DNA of 64,000 bases from JBBKWU01 sp037969035 (GTDB lineage: Bacteria; Pseudomonadota; Alphaproteobacteria; Micavibrionales; Micavibrionaceae), in NCBI GenBank assembly GCA_037969035.1, contig JBBKWU010000002.1, positions 208,372 to 272,371 of the forward strand, read 5' to 3'. Shown piece by piece: positions 31,201-36,789 of the stretch (within the stretch, counting starts at the first letter, position 1; each line of letters starts with the position of its first letter). The notes beneath the pieces were generated by a model. It saw only the letters and a list, made by a program, of their open reading frames with translations. It had not been told where the DNA came from and did no database searches. Made by a program: the position numbers and the translations under genes.

Positions 31201-31244
31201 GTAGGCGTAACGCTAGCTTCAATTCTTAAAAAGAAACGGTTCAA
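25290..31244 (-). CDS. Giant RTX-type calcium-binding protein with a C-type lectin-like domain
   Basis: This is a 1984-residue protein, the largest in the window. Residues 1-110 resemble a Ca-dependent carbohydrate-binding module. From about 145 to 375 there are many RTX nonapeptides (GGxGxDxLx). A C-type lectin-like domain follows (about 378-545, with ENWGGGQPNN and VTWDDRN). More RTX blocks and a 680-bp repeat come next, then a glycine-rich domain (about 1583-1860) opened by GITSIDVTAWGGGG. The C-terminus (DTVYNFNAQIDKLDLSDLL, ending LIIS) is a typical type I secretion signal. There is no N-terminal signal peptide. It is likely secreted and folded by calcium, and serves in adhesion or biofilm. 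The TTG start at 31244 is weakly supported. No type I exporter genes are in this window. Confidence 0.85.
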   Translation of the reverse strand: MNRFFLRIEASVTPTGGANPTLEVLVGGVVVSSAVITAQTGVGSDILFFTLDSDLANYPSSLSFRFNGGTGDPSDVVTLENVRVNGQTVSATDLSAIMLSQGQSSNQNIANTDHLFGRVEPTAADLGTTTQTGTGGDDNITGTGNADVIDGGGGNDRIRGLADDDAINGGTGNDYLFGGDDNDIIIGGAGDDYLVGDAGDDLLYGQADNDILIGAAGNDTLNGGTGDDILAGGDGNDILYGEAGDDRLTGDAGDDILYGDGGADRLLGGAGNDTMYGGTENDLMSGGAGNDAIYGEAGDDLIMGDAGADTIDGGAGNDIIYGGADNDTINGGDNNDIIYGDAGVDTINGGNGVDILVGGAGADIIDGGAGNDIIHGHGLDAYQVSAILRANPNVVFSQETNSFYQFVNSSVTWDTARTNALASTLNGVNGHMVVISSDAENQFIFDLADANGADSSTGAGGNRVWLSATDLEVDQIWRWADGAEAGIQFSSAGTSTNNLYENWGGGQPNNSGGAQVYATMWFNGGANDVTWDDRNAGDTHDYIIEWDAGLMNNDNAADVLSGGAGDDIIYGYGGNDTLNGGDDNDVLFGGAGNDTLNGDAGNDTLVGGAGNDILNGGTGTDFVTYAGAASGVNVNLLTGVVSNDGDGGSDTLISIERLEVTNFDDVVTGDNGNNTIDGRGGNDIIEGMNGNDTLNGGAGIDTASYANAGSGVTANLTSGTASGGAGNDTLLNFENLTGSGFNDTLTGNAGANVIMGNAGNDTITGGAGVDIIDGGDGNDTINLANNDFAAGESLTGGAGTDGIVLTNATTINLSTGTIATIELLTGSSGNDNVTMNAAHFGSFTTINLAGGTDVMNVFADGSNISALSLPTVSNVETGNLVGDGNNNSVTLTGAQLDAIIQGTGTINLGAGASDTINITSTSADLNALGNTDASIQGVEIVSAALATAAVTIVTLGQTENLTFIGGNFDDVLVSGLGNDIINGGAGNDTILAYLGADTVDGGAGDDTLFLLSGDFAAGESLTGGADTDVILLGAAMTVDFTIGTINTVEALTGSAGNDTVTLSDTQWAGFTSIDMAGGTDIINVLATGDISASAVPTVTGLETGNYIGTTGNDNATLTGAQLDAILEGTGIINFDTGANDVMNLTSTSAELNVLGNTDASILGLEQISAAGATGAVDIRVTGQTENFIITGGNFGDIVLSGSGNDTINGGGGNDLLAGFAGSDMINGGAGDDAFLYVNGHWAAGEVVDGGIGTDSILLFVASTIDFSTGTLTSVETFTGSGGNDTITLSASQWAGFTAIDMGGGTDVLNVIATGNISALGTPTFTSAETGNLIGTAGNDAITLTGAQLNAIIIGGGTINLGAGGSDTINITSTSTDLNTLGNTNGSISGVENISASTAAAAVTISLSGQTEGFTITGSASGDTITGGSGVDTINGGDGSDVITGGAGADIINAGNGNDTVNLANGNFAAGESLTGGAGTDTIVLTNATTINLTTGTVTGFEIFTGSSGNDTITLTNSPWILNSGAGNDTVNSGSTLSVAISSIISANSEAILNMDGTITHFFTIAGTDTYTLPTGITSIDVTAWGGGGGGGGGGDNNAGGAGGGAGYVEGTIAVSSGDTLAIAVGGGGGQGLYTGGGGNAEGTGGGGGGYSGVFDTSITQANALFVASAGGGGGGGDNTGGAPDGGAGGASGGLSGSSGTGGGGSVGAGQGGTQVAGGAAGGGNNGSTIAGTNGAALSGGLGGDSNPPTATAGGAAGINGGGEGGQASTSLGRAGGGGGGAGYYGGGGGTASNGGNTSGAGGGGGSNHIDGSATGTTNTGAAGLTPFQNDPYYITGVGVGGTGGALDSNGFNGGNGLVVLSYDMGSITFTTIAGGTGNDALYGSSGMDIFVFSDRGAANVDTVYNFNAQIDKLDLSDLLTGYDPLTEAITDFVQITNSGGNSDLRVDTTGSASFGAATVVATLNGITGLTDEAFHEITGMLIIS
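26820..28900 (-). repeat. About three and a half copies of a ~680-bp coding repeat inside the RTX gene
   Basis: Each unit of about 226 residues opens with AAGESLTGG or a close variant. It then contains a conserved line of the type GTDxIxLxxAxTIDFxTGT, a segment like QWAGFTxIDMxGGTD, and TLTGAQLDAI. Copies begin near 28895, 28215, 27535 and 26855, and the last is partial. The even spacing points to tandem duplication of one domain. Confidence 0.75.
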
Positions 31245-31452
31245 ATGCCCAAGCCCTCATCAACATCAAAATAACTGCCTTACTAGTCACAACAACGATT
31301 ATGCCACATATTATTGCTTCTGCCTTCTATTATAGCAGCAACTTATTATAAAATAGATTAACAAGCGCAAAGTTTTATGCTTGTTAATCTATTGATTTTT
31401 AATTGATATTTTTTAAAAATGATAACCAAGATGCCCTGACAAAACATCCCCT
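31245..31452. other. Intergenic region upstream of the RTX gene
   Basis: This AT-rich spacer should contain the promoter of the RTX gene on the minus strand. I see no gene. An inverted repeat around 31350-31395 (AACAAGC ... GCTTGTT) could act as a terminator or regulator site. To its right the element-end repeat begins. Confidence 0.4.
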
Positions 31453-31592
31453 TTTGTTGTGGCTGTAAAGGCACTATAGAAAATCAGGGAATACATAGGT
31501 GGACTGTAAAGGCTTTACTGGAAAGGCGGCCTTTCGCGACATCTATGAAACTGTGTGAATGTCTGGAAATTAAAAAATGGTGGAGGGGACTG
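31453..31592. repeat. Left element-end repeat including the attachment core
   Basis: About 140 bp here match 36503-36639. The match opens with 23 identical bases, runs through a diverged middle, and ends in a 22-bp perfect core at 31571-31592. The last 15 bases of the core equal the 3' end of tRNA-Tyr. This is the tRNA-distal attachment site of the integrated element. Past the core, the bases only loosely resemble the tRNA T-loop. Confidence 0.85.
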
Positions 31593-31801
31593 CTACCGAA
31601 TTGAACCATTAAGACATTGATTATTTAATATAAAAATTCAATTCGAACAATTATATACCCCCATAAATACCCCCAATAAAAAAAGCAAACCCGCCTAATC
31701 TCAAACCCAAGTTACACCAAAATTCGACAATTTGAAATTTGCAAAGATGCGCTGGGTGATATAATAAAATACTTGGAAATAAAAAAGGGGAATGAAGCAC
31801 C

Positions 31802-32476
31802 ATGAAATTTTTAGCGCCATTGTTTTTAATAATCTTGTCTGCGTGTGTAACAACAAAAACAACTGGCTACCTCGACCCAGCTTATAGAGATAGCAGCTAC
31901 ACTGTTAATAAAGTCGTAGTTAAAGCGACAAGTGATTCTATGGAAGAGAGCATGCTAGCCGAAACAGAACTAGTTAATAAGTTTTCCTCACTAGGGGTAG
32001 AAGCAATAAAATACACCGACATAATCCCACCCACTAGAAATTATGAAACAGCAGAAGTAATGAAGCTGGTTAAAAAAACGGGTGCTGATAGCATGTTTAT
32101 TGCCTCCACGAATGGCAAATCAACAATAGAGAGCTATGTCCCACCAACATATCATGCGGGCAGTAGCACTAGCTACATAAGCGGTTTTGGCAATTACGCA
32201 ACAGTTAATACATATCATCAACCAAGCTATACGACAGGCGGTTACTCAATATCAACGCCCACAATGACAACATCCTCGTATTTGTTTGACCTGAAAAACG
32301 GCAATACTATATGGCAAGCCGAGGGTTCTGCAGGTGGCAACGCTTTTTCTAACTATTCAGAATTGCTAATCAGCTCTGGAAAGGATGCGATTAGCGACTT
32401 AGTGGAAAAGGGTTTAATTGTTAGCGAAACCCCTGTTCAAACAAGCGTCCAGACAAGCGAAGTGAAAAGCCAATAA
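31802..32476 (+). CDS. Outer-membrane-type lipoprotein of unknown function, element cargo
   Basis: This is a 224-residue protein with a lipoprotein signal sequence ending LSAC (Cys15). The residue after Cys is Val, so outer-membrane sorting is likely. The mature chain has an alternating alpha/beta first half (VNKVVVKATSDSMEESMLAE and later GADSMFIAS), then a Tyr/Ser/Thr-rich stretch (about 105-155), and a SYLFDLKNGNTIWQAEG segment of the kind found in secreted lipoproteins that bind peptidoglycan or other envelope parts. It is the only gene of the element on the plus strand and has its own ribosome binding site (GGGGAATG). The function is unknown; it may alter the cell surface. Confidence 0.78.
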   Translation: MKFLAPLFLIILSACVTTKTTGYLDPAYRDSSYTVNKVVVKATSDSMEESMLAETELVNKFSSLGVEAIKYTDIIPPTRNYETAEVMKLVKKTGADSMFIASTNGKSTIESYVPPTYHAGSSTSYISGFGNYATVNTYHQPSYTTGGYSISTPTMTTSSYLFDLKNGNTIWQAEGSAGGNAFSNYSELLISSGKDAISDLVEKGLIVSETPVQTSVQTSEVKSQ

Positions 32477-32520
32477 CAAACCAAAACTAAACACATCCCA
32501 GCGGCGCTAAACCTAAACAG

Positions 32521-32577
32521 CCTTGGGGTAACCTTGGGGTTCTGTACGGCTGACATTACCGTAATATTACCGTTAGA
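32521..32577. other. Candidate replication origin of the element
   Basis: In the 177-bp gap between the lipoprotein and the rep-like gene there are two tandem short repeats: CCTTGGGGTAA/CCTTGGGGTTC at 32521-32542, and ATTACCGTAAT/ATTACCGTTA at 32555-32575. The second pair contains the 10-bp palindrome GTAATATTAC (32561-32570). Its inner nine bases equal the nick-site nonamer known from geminivirus-type rolling-circle origins. Iteron-like repeats beside a HUH-type gene suggest an origin, but no strong stem-loop encloses the site and the match may be chance. Confidence 0.3.
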
Positions 32578-32653
32578 GTTTATGGAGTGGCACACGCGTG
32601 AAGAAAGCTATTGTAATTCTTTGTTGTTTACAAAGACTATTCAATAAAAACAA

Positions 32654-33268
32654 TCATTTAATACTACGACTAACACCCCAACGCCTCCCGAATATCGTAC
32701 CCTGAAATATCGGTTTTATGCTCCATAAATTCGCTTTTGGGTCTATGCCCTTGCACATGTAGCGTAAAACGCCATACAAGCCATCTAAGGGCGATATATC
32801 ACCATAGCAGGGATATTTGATTGTTTTAACATTGACCCTTGTTCTCGACCATTCAAACGGCAACCAGCGCCGCAGGGCTTTTTTATACTCTCGCTGATAA
32901 TGCGCGGGGATATGAATAAGCATGTGCGCGTGAATGCCTTTATACTTTCCGTTCTCAAGTACATACAGGTAAGCAACGGGTAGCCCGCGATATTCAAGCC
33001 ATTTCCTGCTGCGCTCTAATATCAGCGTTATGAACTGCTGCGGTCTTTTGGGGTCTGCGTAATCATCATAATGGATAGTTATGAATCTGTTTAACGGCGT
33101 GCCTTGGTTATATGCTTTTTCACATGCGGTAAAGATACGCTCGACCTGCTTTGCGGTAAGATAATCGTGCGCGTGCAAGTAGTATGTTTTGCCTATACTA
33201 TATAAGTGCGGTTTTGGCTTCGTATCTGTAACCCTTGCGGATACTGGGGTTTTGCGCTTATCTGTCAT
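32654..33268 (-). CDS. Candidate HUH-type rolling-circle replication initiator
   Basis: This is a 204-residue basic protein. The centre shows GIHAHMLIHIP, which fits the His-hydrophobic-His metal-binding motif of HUH endonucleases. About 60 residues later YGVLRYMCKG fits the catalytic Tyr-x3-Tyr/Lys motif of replication initiators such as those of small single-stranded phages and rolling-circle plasmids. An earlier strand (NRFITIHYDDY) matches the position of motif I. Such proteins nick one DNA strand and stay bound to its 5' end. The start overlaps the end of the upstream helix-turn-helix gene by 11 bases, so the two are translated together. The call rests on motif reading only. Confidence 0.55.
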   Translation of the reverse strand: MTDKRKTPVSARVTDTKPKPHLYSIGKTYYLHAHDYLTAKQVERIFTACEKAYNQGTPLNRFITIHYDDYADPKRPQQFITLILERSRKWLEYRGLPVAYLYVLENGKYKGIHAHMLIHIPAHYQREYKKALRRWLPFEWSRTRVNVKTIKYPCYGDISPLDGLYGVLRYMCKGIDPKANLWSIKPIFQGTIFGRRWGVSRSIK

Positions 33269-33470
33269 TGTTATTTTTTCCGTTCAAAGTAGTCCCGTAT
33301 GACCTCTTATGCGCCCTCACCCATTCATGTAAATCCGCGCTCGGATATAAAATCGTTCGGTTAATTTTCACGTATGGCGGGCTTTGGTTATTCGTGCGCC
33401 ATCGCTTTAACGTGCTTTTGGAAACACGTAAAAATGATGCGGTTTCGTCTGTGGTGAAATAGTCTTGCAT
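33258..33470 (-). CDS. Small helix-turn-helix (MerR/excisionase-like) protein
   Basis: This is a 70-residue protein that starts at the ATG at 33470. A longer in-frame reading from 33590 would overlap the upstream gene. The segment DETASFLRVSKSTLKRWRTN is a classic excisionase/MerR helix-turn-helix, followed by a beta wing (INRTILYPSADLHEWV). It probably binds DNA as a regulator or recombination directionality factor of the element. The gene overlaps the rep-like gene by 11 bases. Confidence 0.8.
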   Translation of the reverse strand: MQDYFTTDETASFLRVSKSTLKRWRTNNQSPPYVKINRTILYPSADLHEWVRAHKRSYGTTLNGKNNNDR

Positions 33471-33519
33471 GGCATGAAATAGCGGCAAGGCACAAAAGCC
33501 CCGCCGCCCCTGTTTAAAC

Positions 33520-33834
33520 CTATTCAGATTCCAGTATGTCAACTTGCGTATGCAAGAAATAACGACCATGCCATCCACCAGCGTCATCATGCTTTTCTCT
33601 TTGCATAATGATATCCAGATTGTGCTTGTGGCGTAAATCGCTTATGTACTGGCTCAAGCGTAAAGCCCACGTATTTGACAACTCTAAGGCCGTCACACCT
33701 TTGCTATCATGCTTTACTAACGCAAATAGTGTTTTGGCTGTCTTGCCCGTAACGGTGAAGATAACAGGCCGCTCATCCCGCCATGCGCGTGCTTTGATTT
33801 TGACAATAGGGTAGCGTTTGCTATGATACGTCAT
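33520..33834 (-). CDS. Winged-helix DNA-binding protein of the element
   Basis: This is a 104-residue protein. The C-terminal half (SKGVTALELSNTWALRLSQY and ISDLRHKHNLDI) has the pattern of phage-type helix-turn-helix proteins in which a small winged helix recognises DNA, ending with GGWHGRYFL as the wing. It is probably a regulator of replication or excision. It ends 49 bases before the next leftward gene starts. Confidence 0.65.
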   Translation of the reverse strand: MTYHSKRYPIVKIKARAWRDERPVIFTVTGKTAKTLFALVKHDSKGVTALELSNTWALRLSQYISDLRHKHNLDIIMQREKHDDAGGWHGRYFLHTQVDILESE

Positions 33835-33875
33835 AACATTCTCTCTTTCTGAAATGTGTTTGTTATTGAAATTGC

Positions 33876-33901
33876 ACCCCGCGCCAAACGGGGTCTTTTT
33901 T
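33876..33901 (+). terminator. Intrinsic terminator on the plus strand inside the element
   Basis: A 6-bp GC-rich stem (ACCCCG/CGGGGT) with a 7-base loop is followed by six Ts on the plus strand. The neighbouring genes are all on the minus strand. It would therefore stop antisense or unseen plus-strand transcription. Confidence 0.5.
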
Positions 33902-33915
33902 ATGGTGCTATGGGC

Positions 33916-34101
33916 TTAAGCAGATACTTCCATTTGCTTGCGCCATTCTTGCGCCGCGTCCGTTGTAACAAGCGTACGGCGGCCTACTTTCATAACGCGG
34001 GGCGCTTTGCCCTCACGCTGTAATTTATAAAACAAGCTCCTGCTAATACTATGCGCCTCGCAAAAGCTTTCGATTGATTGTGCTGTTGGGTTTGTTGTCA
34101 T
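33916..34101 (-). CDS. AlpA/excisionase-like helix-turn-helix protein
   Basis: This is a 61-residue protein. SIESFCEAHSISRSLFYKLQ forms a helix-turn-helix and KVGRRTLVTTDAAQEWRKQ forms the wing, as in AlpA-type regulators of P4-like islands. It probably controls excision or integrase expression. It lies between the integrase side and the replication side of the element. Confidence 0.75.
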   Translation of the reverse strand: MTTNPTAQSIESFCEAHSISRSLFYKLQREGKAPRVMKVGRRTLVTTDAAQEWRKQMEVSA

Positions 34102-34204
34102 TCTAAGTCCTTTCTATTGTGTTGCTGACATCCACAGGAGAACACAGACATAAAATGATGTCATCAGAATGTGGGGGTACGAAAACAAGCGTTTTCGTTT
34201 TATC

Positions 34205-35137
34205 CTAAGAAGGCTTTCGCAGGCCTGCATCAATTAGACGCTGCTCAAAATCCCCCAAAGGATATTCTTCATGTAAATTCACGCAATTCAGCATATTTGT
34301 TGACAGCCAAATCATAGCCTCATCTTCAGGATTTAGTGCATCACAGGAGCGATACATCTCTAGTGCTGTATATTGCACATCAGCCATATCTTGAAACTTT
34401 TTTTCATTAAAGCCTTTTGAAATAACTAAAGATGCGGATTGAATATCTCTCAGTATTTCCTTCCCATCACCACGTGCTTTTATATTATTTTTTTCCCAAC
34501 TCTTAATAGCCACAAAATTTGTCCCGCAATATTCGGCAATTTTTTGTTGCGCCGCAGTTTTTTTCCAACCTTCACCCATAAGTTTGTAAACATGTTTTAC
34601 TGCAGCCCACCTCAAATTTTGTAAATCGTATGCATCGCCTTGCTGCTTAGTATTCACAGGAGTAACCAGCCACTCAACCTGCCCCTCATTCAGAGCATAT
34701 AGCGCCTCCTTCATTATCAGTCGCCACCCCATAAGACCATACCTGCCAAAAGTGTTATGCAGAATGTCAGCTATAGCGGCACGCATTACGGTAAGTTGCT
34801 TATCGCCTACAAAGGCATCTTCAGGCATATCCTTACCATACCAAATAGCTTCATGCTCATGCTTGTCACATGCCTCCTTATCCATAAAACTACTTTCGGA
34901 TTTTTCTAGATTGTAATAAACACCAAAGAGATGATATTCTGCCCAGTCAGTAAGACATGCGGTCATTTCACCAATTTTATTTAAAGCCAATAACGCTCTT
35001 TCATTCTTACCACTTTCGGTTTCATTTCCCTTCGCTGGGTCAGTTTCACAACGAAGGCGAATTAAATCATTCACAAGCTGATAGCACCTTTCTTGCAAAT
35101 TCTCGTCACTTTCAAACCTTCCACGCCCTTCAACCAT
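34205..35137 (-). CDS. Element protein of unknown function (310 residues)
   Basis: This is a soluble, acidic, mostly helical protein with no signal peptide. A segment near 205-230 (AAQQKIAEYCGTNFVAIKSW) looks like a helix-turn-helix, so DNA binding is possible. The middle carries several Cys and His residues (EACDKHEHEAIW), but no clear zinc motif. It lies 41 bases before the integrase gene start-to-stop gap, in the same direction. I do not recognise the family. It could be a regulator or an accessory such as a defence protein. Confidence 0.7.
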   Translation of the reverse strand: MVEGRGRFESDENLQERCYQLVNDLIRLRCETDPAKGNETESGKNERALLALNKIGEMTACLTDWAEYHLFGVYYNLEKSESSFMDKEACDKHEHEAIWYGKDMPEDAFVGDKQLTVMRAAIADILHNTFGRYGLMGWRLIMKEALYALNEGQVEWLVTPVNTKQQGDAYDLQNLRWAAVKHVYKLMGEGWKKTAAQQKIAEYCGTNFVAIKSWEKNNIKARGDGKEILRDIQSASLVISKGFNEKKFQDMADVQYTALEMYRSCDALNPEDEAMIWLSTNMLNCVNLHEEYPLGDFEQRLIDAGLRKPS

Positions 35138-35177
35138 CGAAATAATCCTTTAATTAACTATCATTAAAACGTGGCAA

Positions 35178-36437
35178 TTAGGCAGCTTCTCCAAACTTAC
35201 CATGCACAACTTTCCCGTCACTTGCCACGCTATCAATGTAATTTGCCCAGTCCTGCATCATCACTTTGCGCTTGTCTAAGAATTGAGCGCGGTTATAGGC
35301 TTCACCCAGCGCCCCTGCGGCTTTGTGGGCAAGCTGGCATTCGATAACATCGGGTTCGTACCCTAACTTTTCCCTAATGGTTGTACGGGCAAGGGCGCGG
35401 AAACCATGCGCGGTCATGCGACCATGAAAGCCCAGCTTTTTAATGGCTACGTTTACCGTTCCATCACTAATACATTGCTTGGGCTTTATCAGGCTCGGGA
35501 ATACAAAAGGCGTTTTGATATAGCCCGTTTCTTCGTGCTGCTCTTTTAATATCTCTATGGCTTGGCGGGATAACGGCACAATATGAACACGGCGCATCTT
35601 CATCTTTTCCGCAGGAATAACCCATTCTTTCGCGTCCAAGTCTATTTCATCCCAGCGGGCATTTCGTAATTCATTAGGCCGTACAAAGGTAAGCATTGAA
35701 AGCATGATAGCGCGGCGCGTGCGCGGGAATAAACGCGCATCATTACGCTCTAAAGCCTGTAAAAACTCAGGTATTTCCTTTGCATCCAAGGCAGGGAAGT
35801 GTTTTGTCTTACGGGTCTTTAATGCGCCTTGCAGGTCTGGCGCTGGGTTACGTTTACAGCGCCCTGTCTGGATACCATAGCGGAATACTTGCCCGCATAT
35901 TTGCTTTGCGCGGCTAGCAATATCCAACGCCCCGCGCTTTTCAATCTTTCTAAGCGCATCCAGAAGGTCTGGCGGCTCTATTGAATTGATAGGCATATTT
36001 CCTATCTCTGGGAAAACATCACGCTCCAGCCTATGCAAAACATTGTTTGCGTGGTTTTCGCTCCAGCCGCCTTTTTGGTTTTCGTGCCATTCAAGTGCTA
36101 TGGCTTTAAAGCTATTCAATGAATTACGGACAACTTCGCGCTTATCAGCTTTCTTGGCGTTCGCTGGGTCTATGCCCTTGATAAGCATTTTCTTGGCCTT
36201 GTCGCGTTCTTCGCGTGCATCGGCAAGAGTAACAAGGGGGTATGTCCCGAATGATAGAAGCTTTTCGCGCCGCTTTGGTTCACCTGTTTTTTCATCTACG
36301 CCTTGATAGCGGTATTTCATGCGCCAATATTTCGCGCCATCGGTATTTACAAGCAGGTATAACCCCGCGCCATCAGACATTTTATAGGGCTTTTCTTTTG
36401 GCTTCGCTGTGCGGCACTGTATATCGGTTAGCTTCAT
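35178..36437 (-). CDS. Tyrosine-type site-specific integrase (P4 family)
   Basis: This is a 419-residue integrase. The N-terminal DUF4102 domain (MSDGAGLYLLVNTDGAKYWR) is typical of P4-like island integrases. In the catalytic domain I see the first Arg in TFVRPNELRNARW, HGFR with the second Arg, the later His in CQLAHK, and the nucleophile Tyr in EAYNRAQF. The gene sits 188 bases from the 3' end of tRNA-Tyr, the expected target, and the direct repeats at both element ends support insertion there. All catalytic residues are present, so it should be active. Confidence 0.95.
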   Translation of the reverse strand: MKLTDIQCRTAKPKEKPYKMSDGAGLYLLVNTDGAKYWRMKYRYQGVDEKTGEPKRREKLLSFGTYPLVTLADAREERDKAKKMLIKGIDPANAKKADKREVVRNSLNSFKAIALEWHENQKGGWSENHANNVLHRLERDVFPEIGNMPINSIEPPDLLDALRKIEKRGALDIASRAKQICGQVFRYGIQTGRCKRNPAPDLQGALKTRKTKHFPALDAKEIPEFLQALERNDARLFPRTRRAIMLSMLTFVRPNELRNARWDEIDLDAKEWVIPAEKMKMRRVHIVPLSRQAIEILKEQHEETGYIKTPFVFPSLIKPKQCISDGTVNVAIKKLGFHGRMTAHGFRALARTTIREKLGYEPDVIECQLAHKAAGALGEAYNRAQFLDKRKVMMQDWANYIDSVASDGKVVHGKFGEAA

Positions 36438-36502
36438 AAATACTCCTCAAACGTCCTTAGATACCCCCACGGGTTCTACATACCCCCCCATAGATACCCC
36501 CA

Positions 36503-36639
36503 TTTGTTGTGGCTGTAAAGGCACTTTAGAGAATCAGTAAATACACAGGTGGACTGAAAAGGCTTTACGGATAAGGCATTTTGGGATGATTATGAAGTTG
36601 TGTGAATGTCTGTGAAATAAAAAATGGTGGAGGGGACTG
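36503..36639. repeat. Right element-end repeat including the attachment core in tRNA-Tyr
   Basis: This copy matches 31453-31592. The core at 36618-36639 covers the last 15 bases of tRNA-Tyr plus seven flanking bases. The outer part (36503-36617) belongs to the integrase-proximal end of the element. Finding the same outer part beside the distal core is unexpected for a simple insertion. Confidence 0.85.
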
Positions 36640-36709
36640 GATTCGAACCAGTGTACGCTATGCGGTCAGATTTACAGTCTGATGCCTTTAACCACTCGGC
36701 CACCCCTCC
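36625..36709 (-). tRNA. tRNA-Tyr (anticodon GTA)
   Basis: The minus strand folds into a class II tRNA. It has a 7-bp acceptor stem (GGAGGGG/CCCCTCC), discriminator A and an encoded CCA. The anticodon loop is CTGTAAA with GTA at the centre, the variable arm is long, and the T-arm is GGTTCGAATCC. Its 3' end is the integration site of the neighbouring element, and the insertion has kept the tRNA intact. Confidence 0.97.
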
Positions 36710-36789
36710 ACTTTCGAAAAAGCGTATTTTACAGTCCTTAACAAAATGGATTTTGCATTTCCTGTCAAGCTGTGAGATTGTTCTTTTAC

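Larger units (their letters stand above)
31571..36639. mobile_element. Integrated genetic element of about 5 kb at tRNA-Tyr
   Basis: The element is bounded by 22-bp perfect direct repeats (31571-31592 and 36618-36639) that contain the last 15 bases of tRNA-Tyr(GTA). The tyrosine recombinase gene lies next to the intact tRNA, as is usual for P4-type islands. Gene content from left to right is: a lipoprotein (+ strand), then a leftward set made of a candidate HUH replication protein, two helix-turn-helix proteins, an AlpA/excisionase-like protein, an unknown 310-residue protein and the integrase. I see no capsid, portal or conjugation genes, so it is a satellite-like or integrated-plasmid-like element rather than a full prophage. 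Confidence 0.85.
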
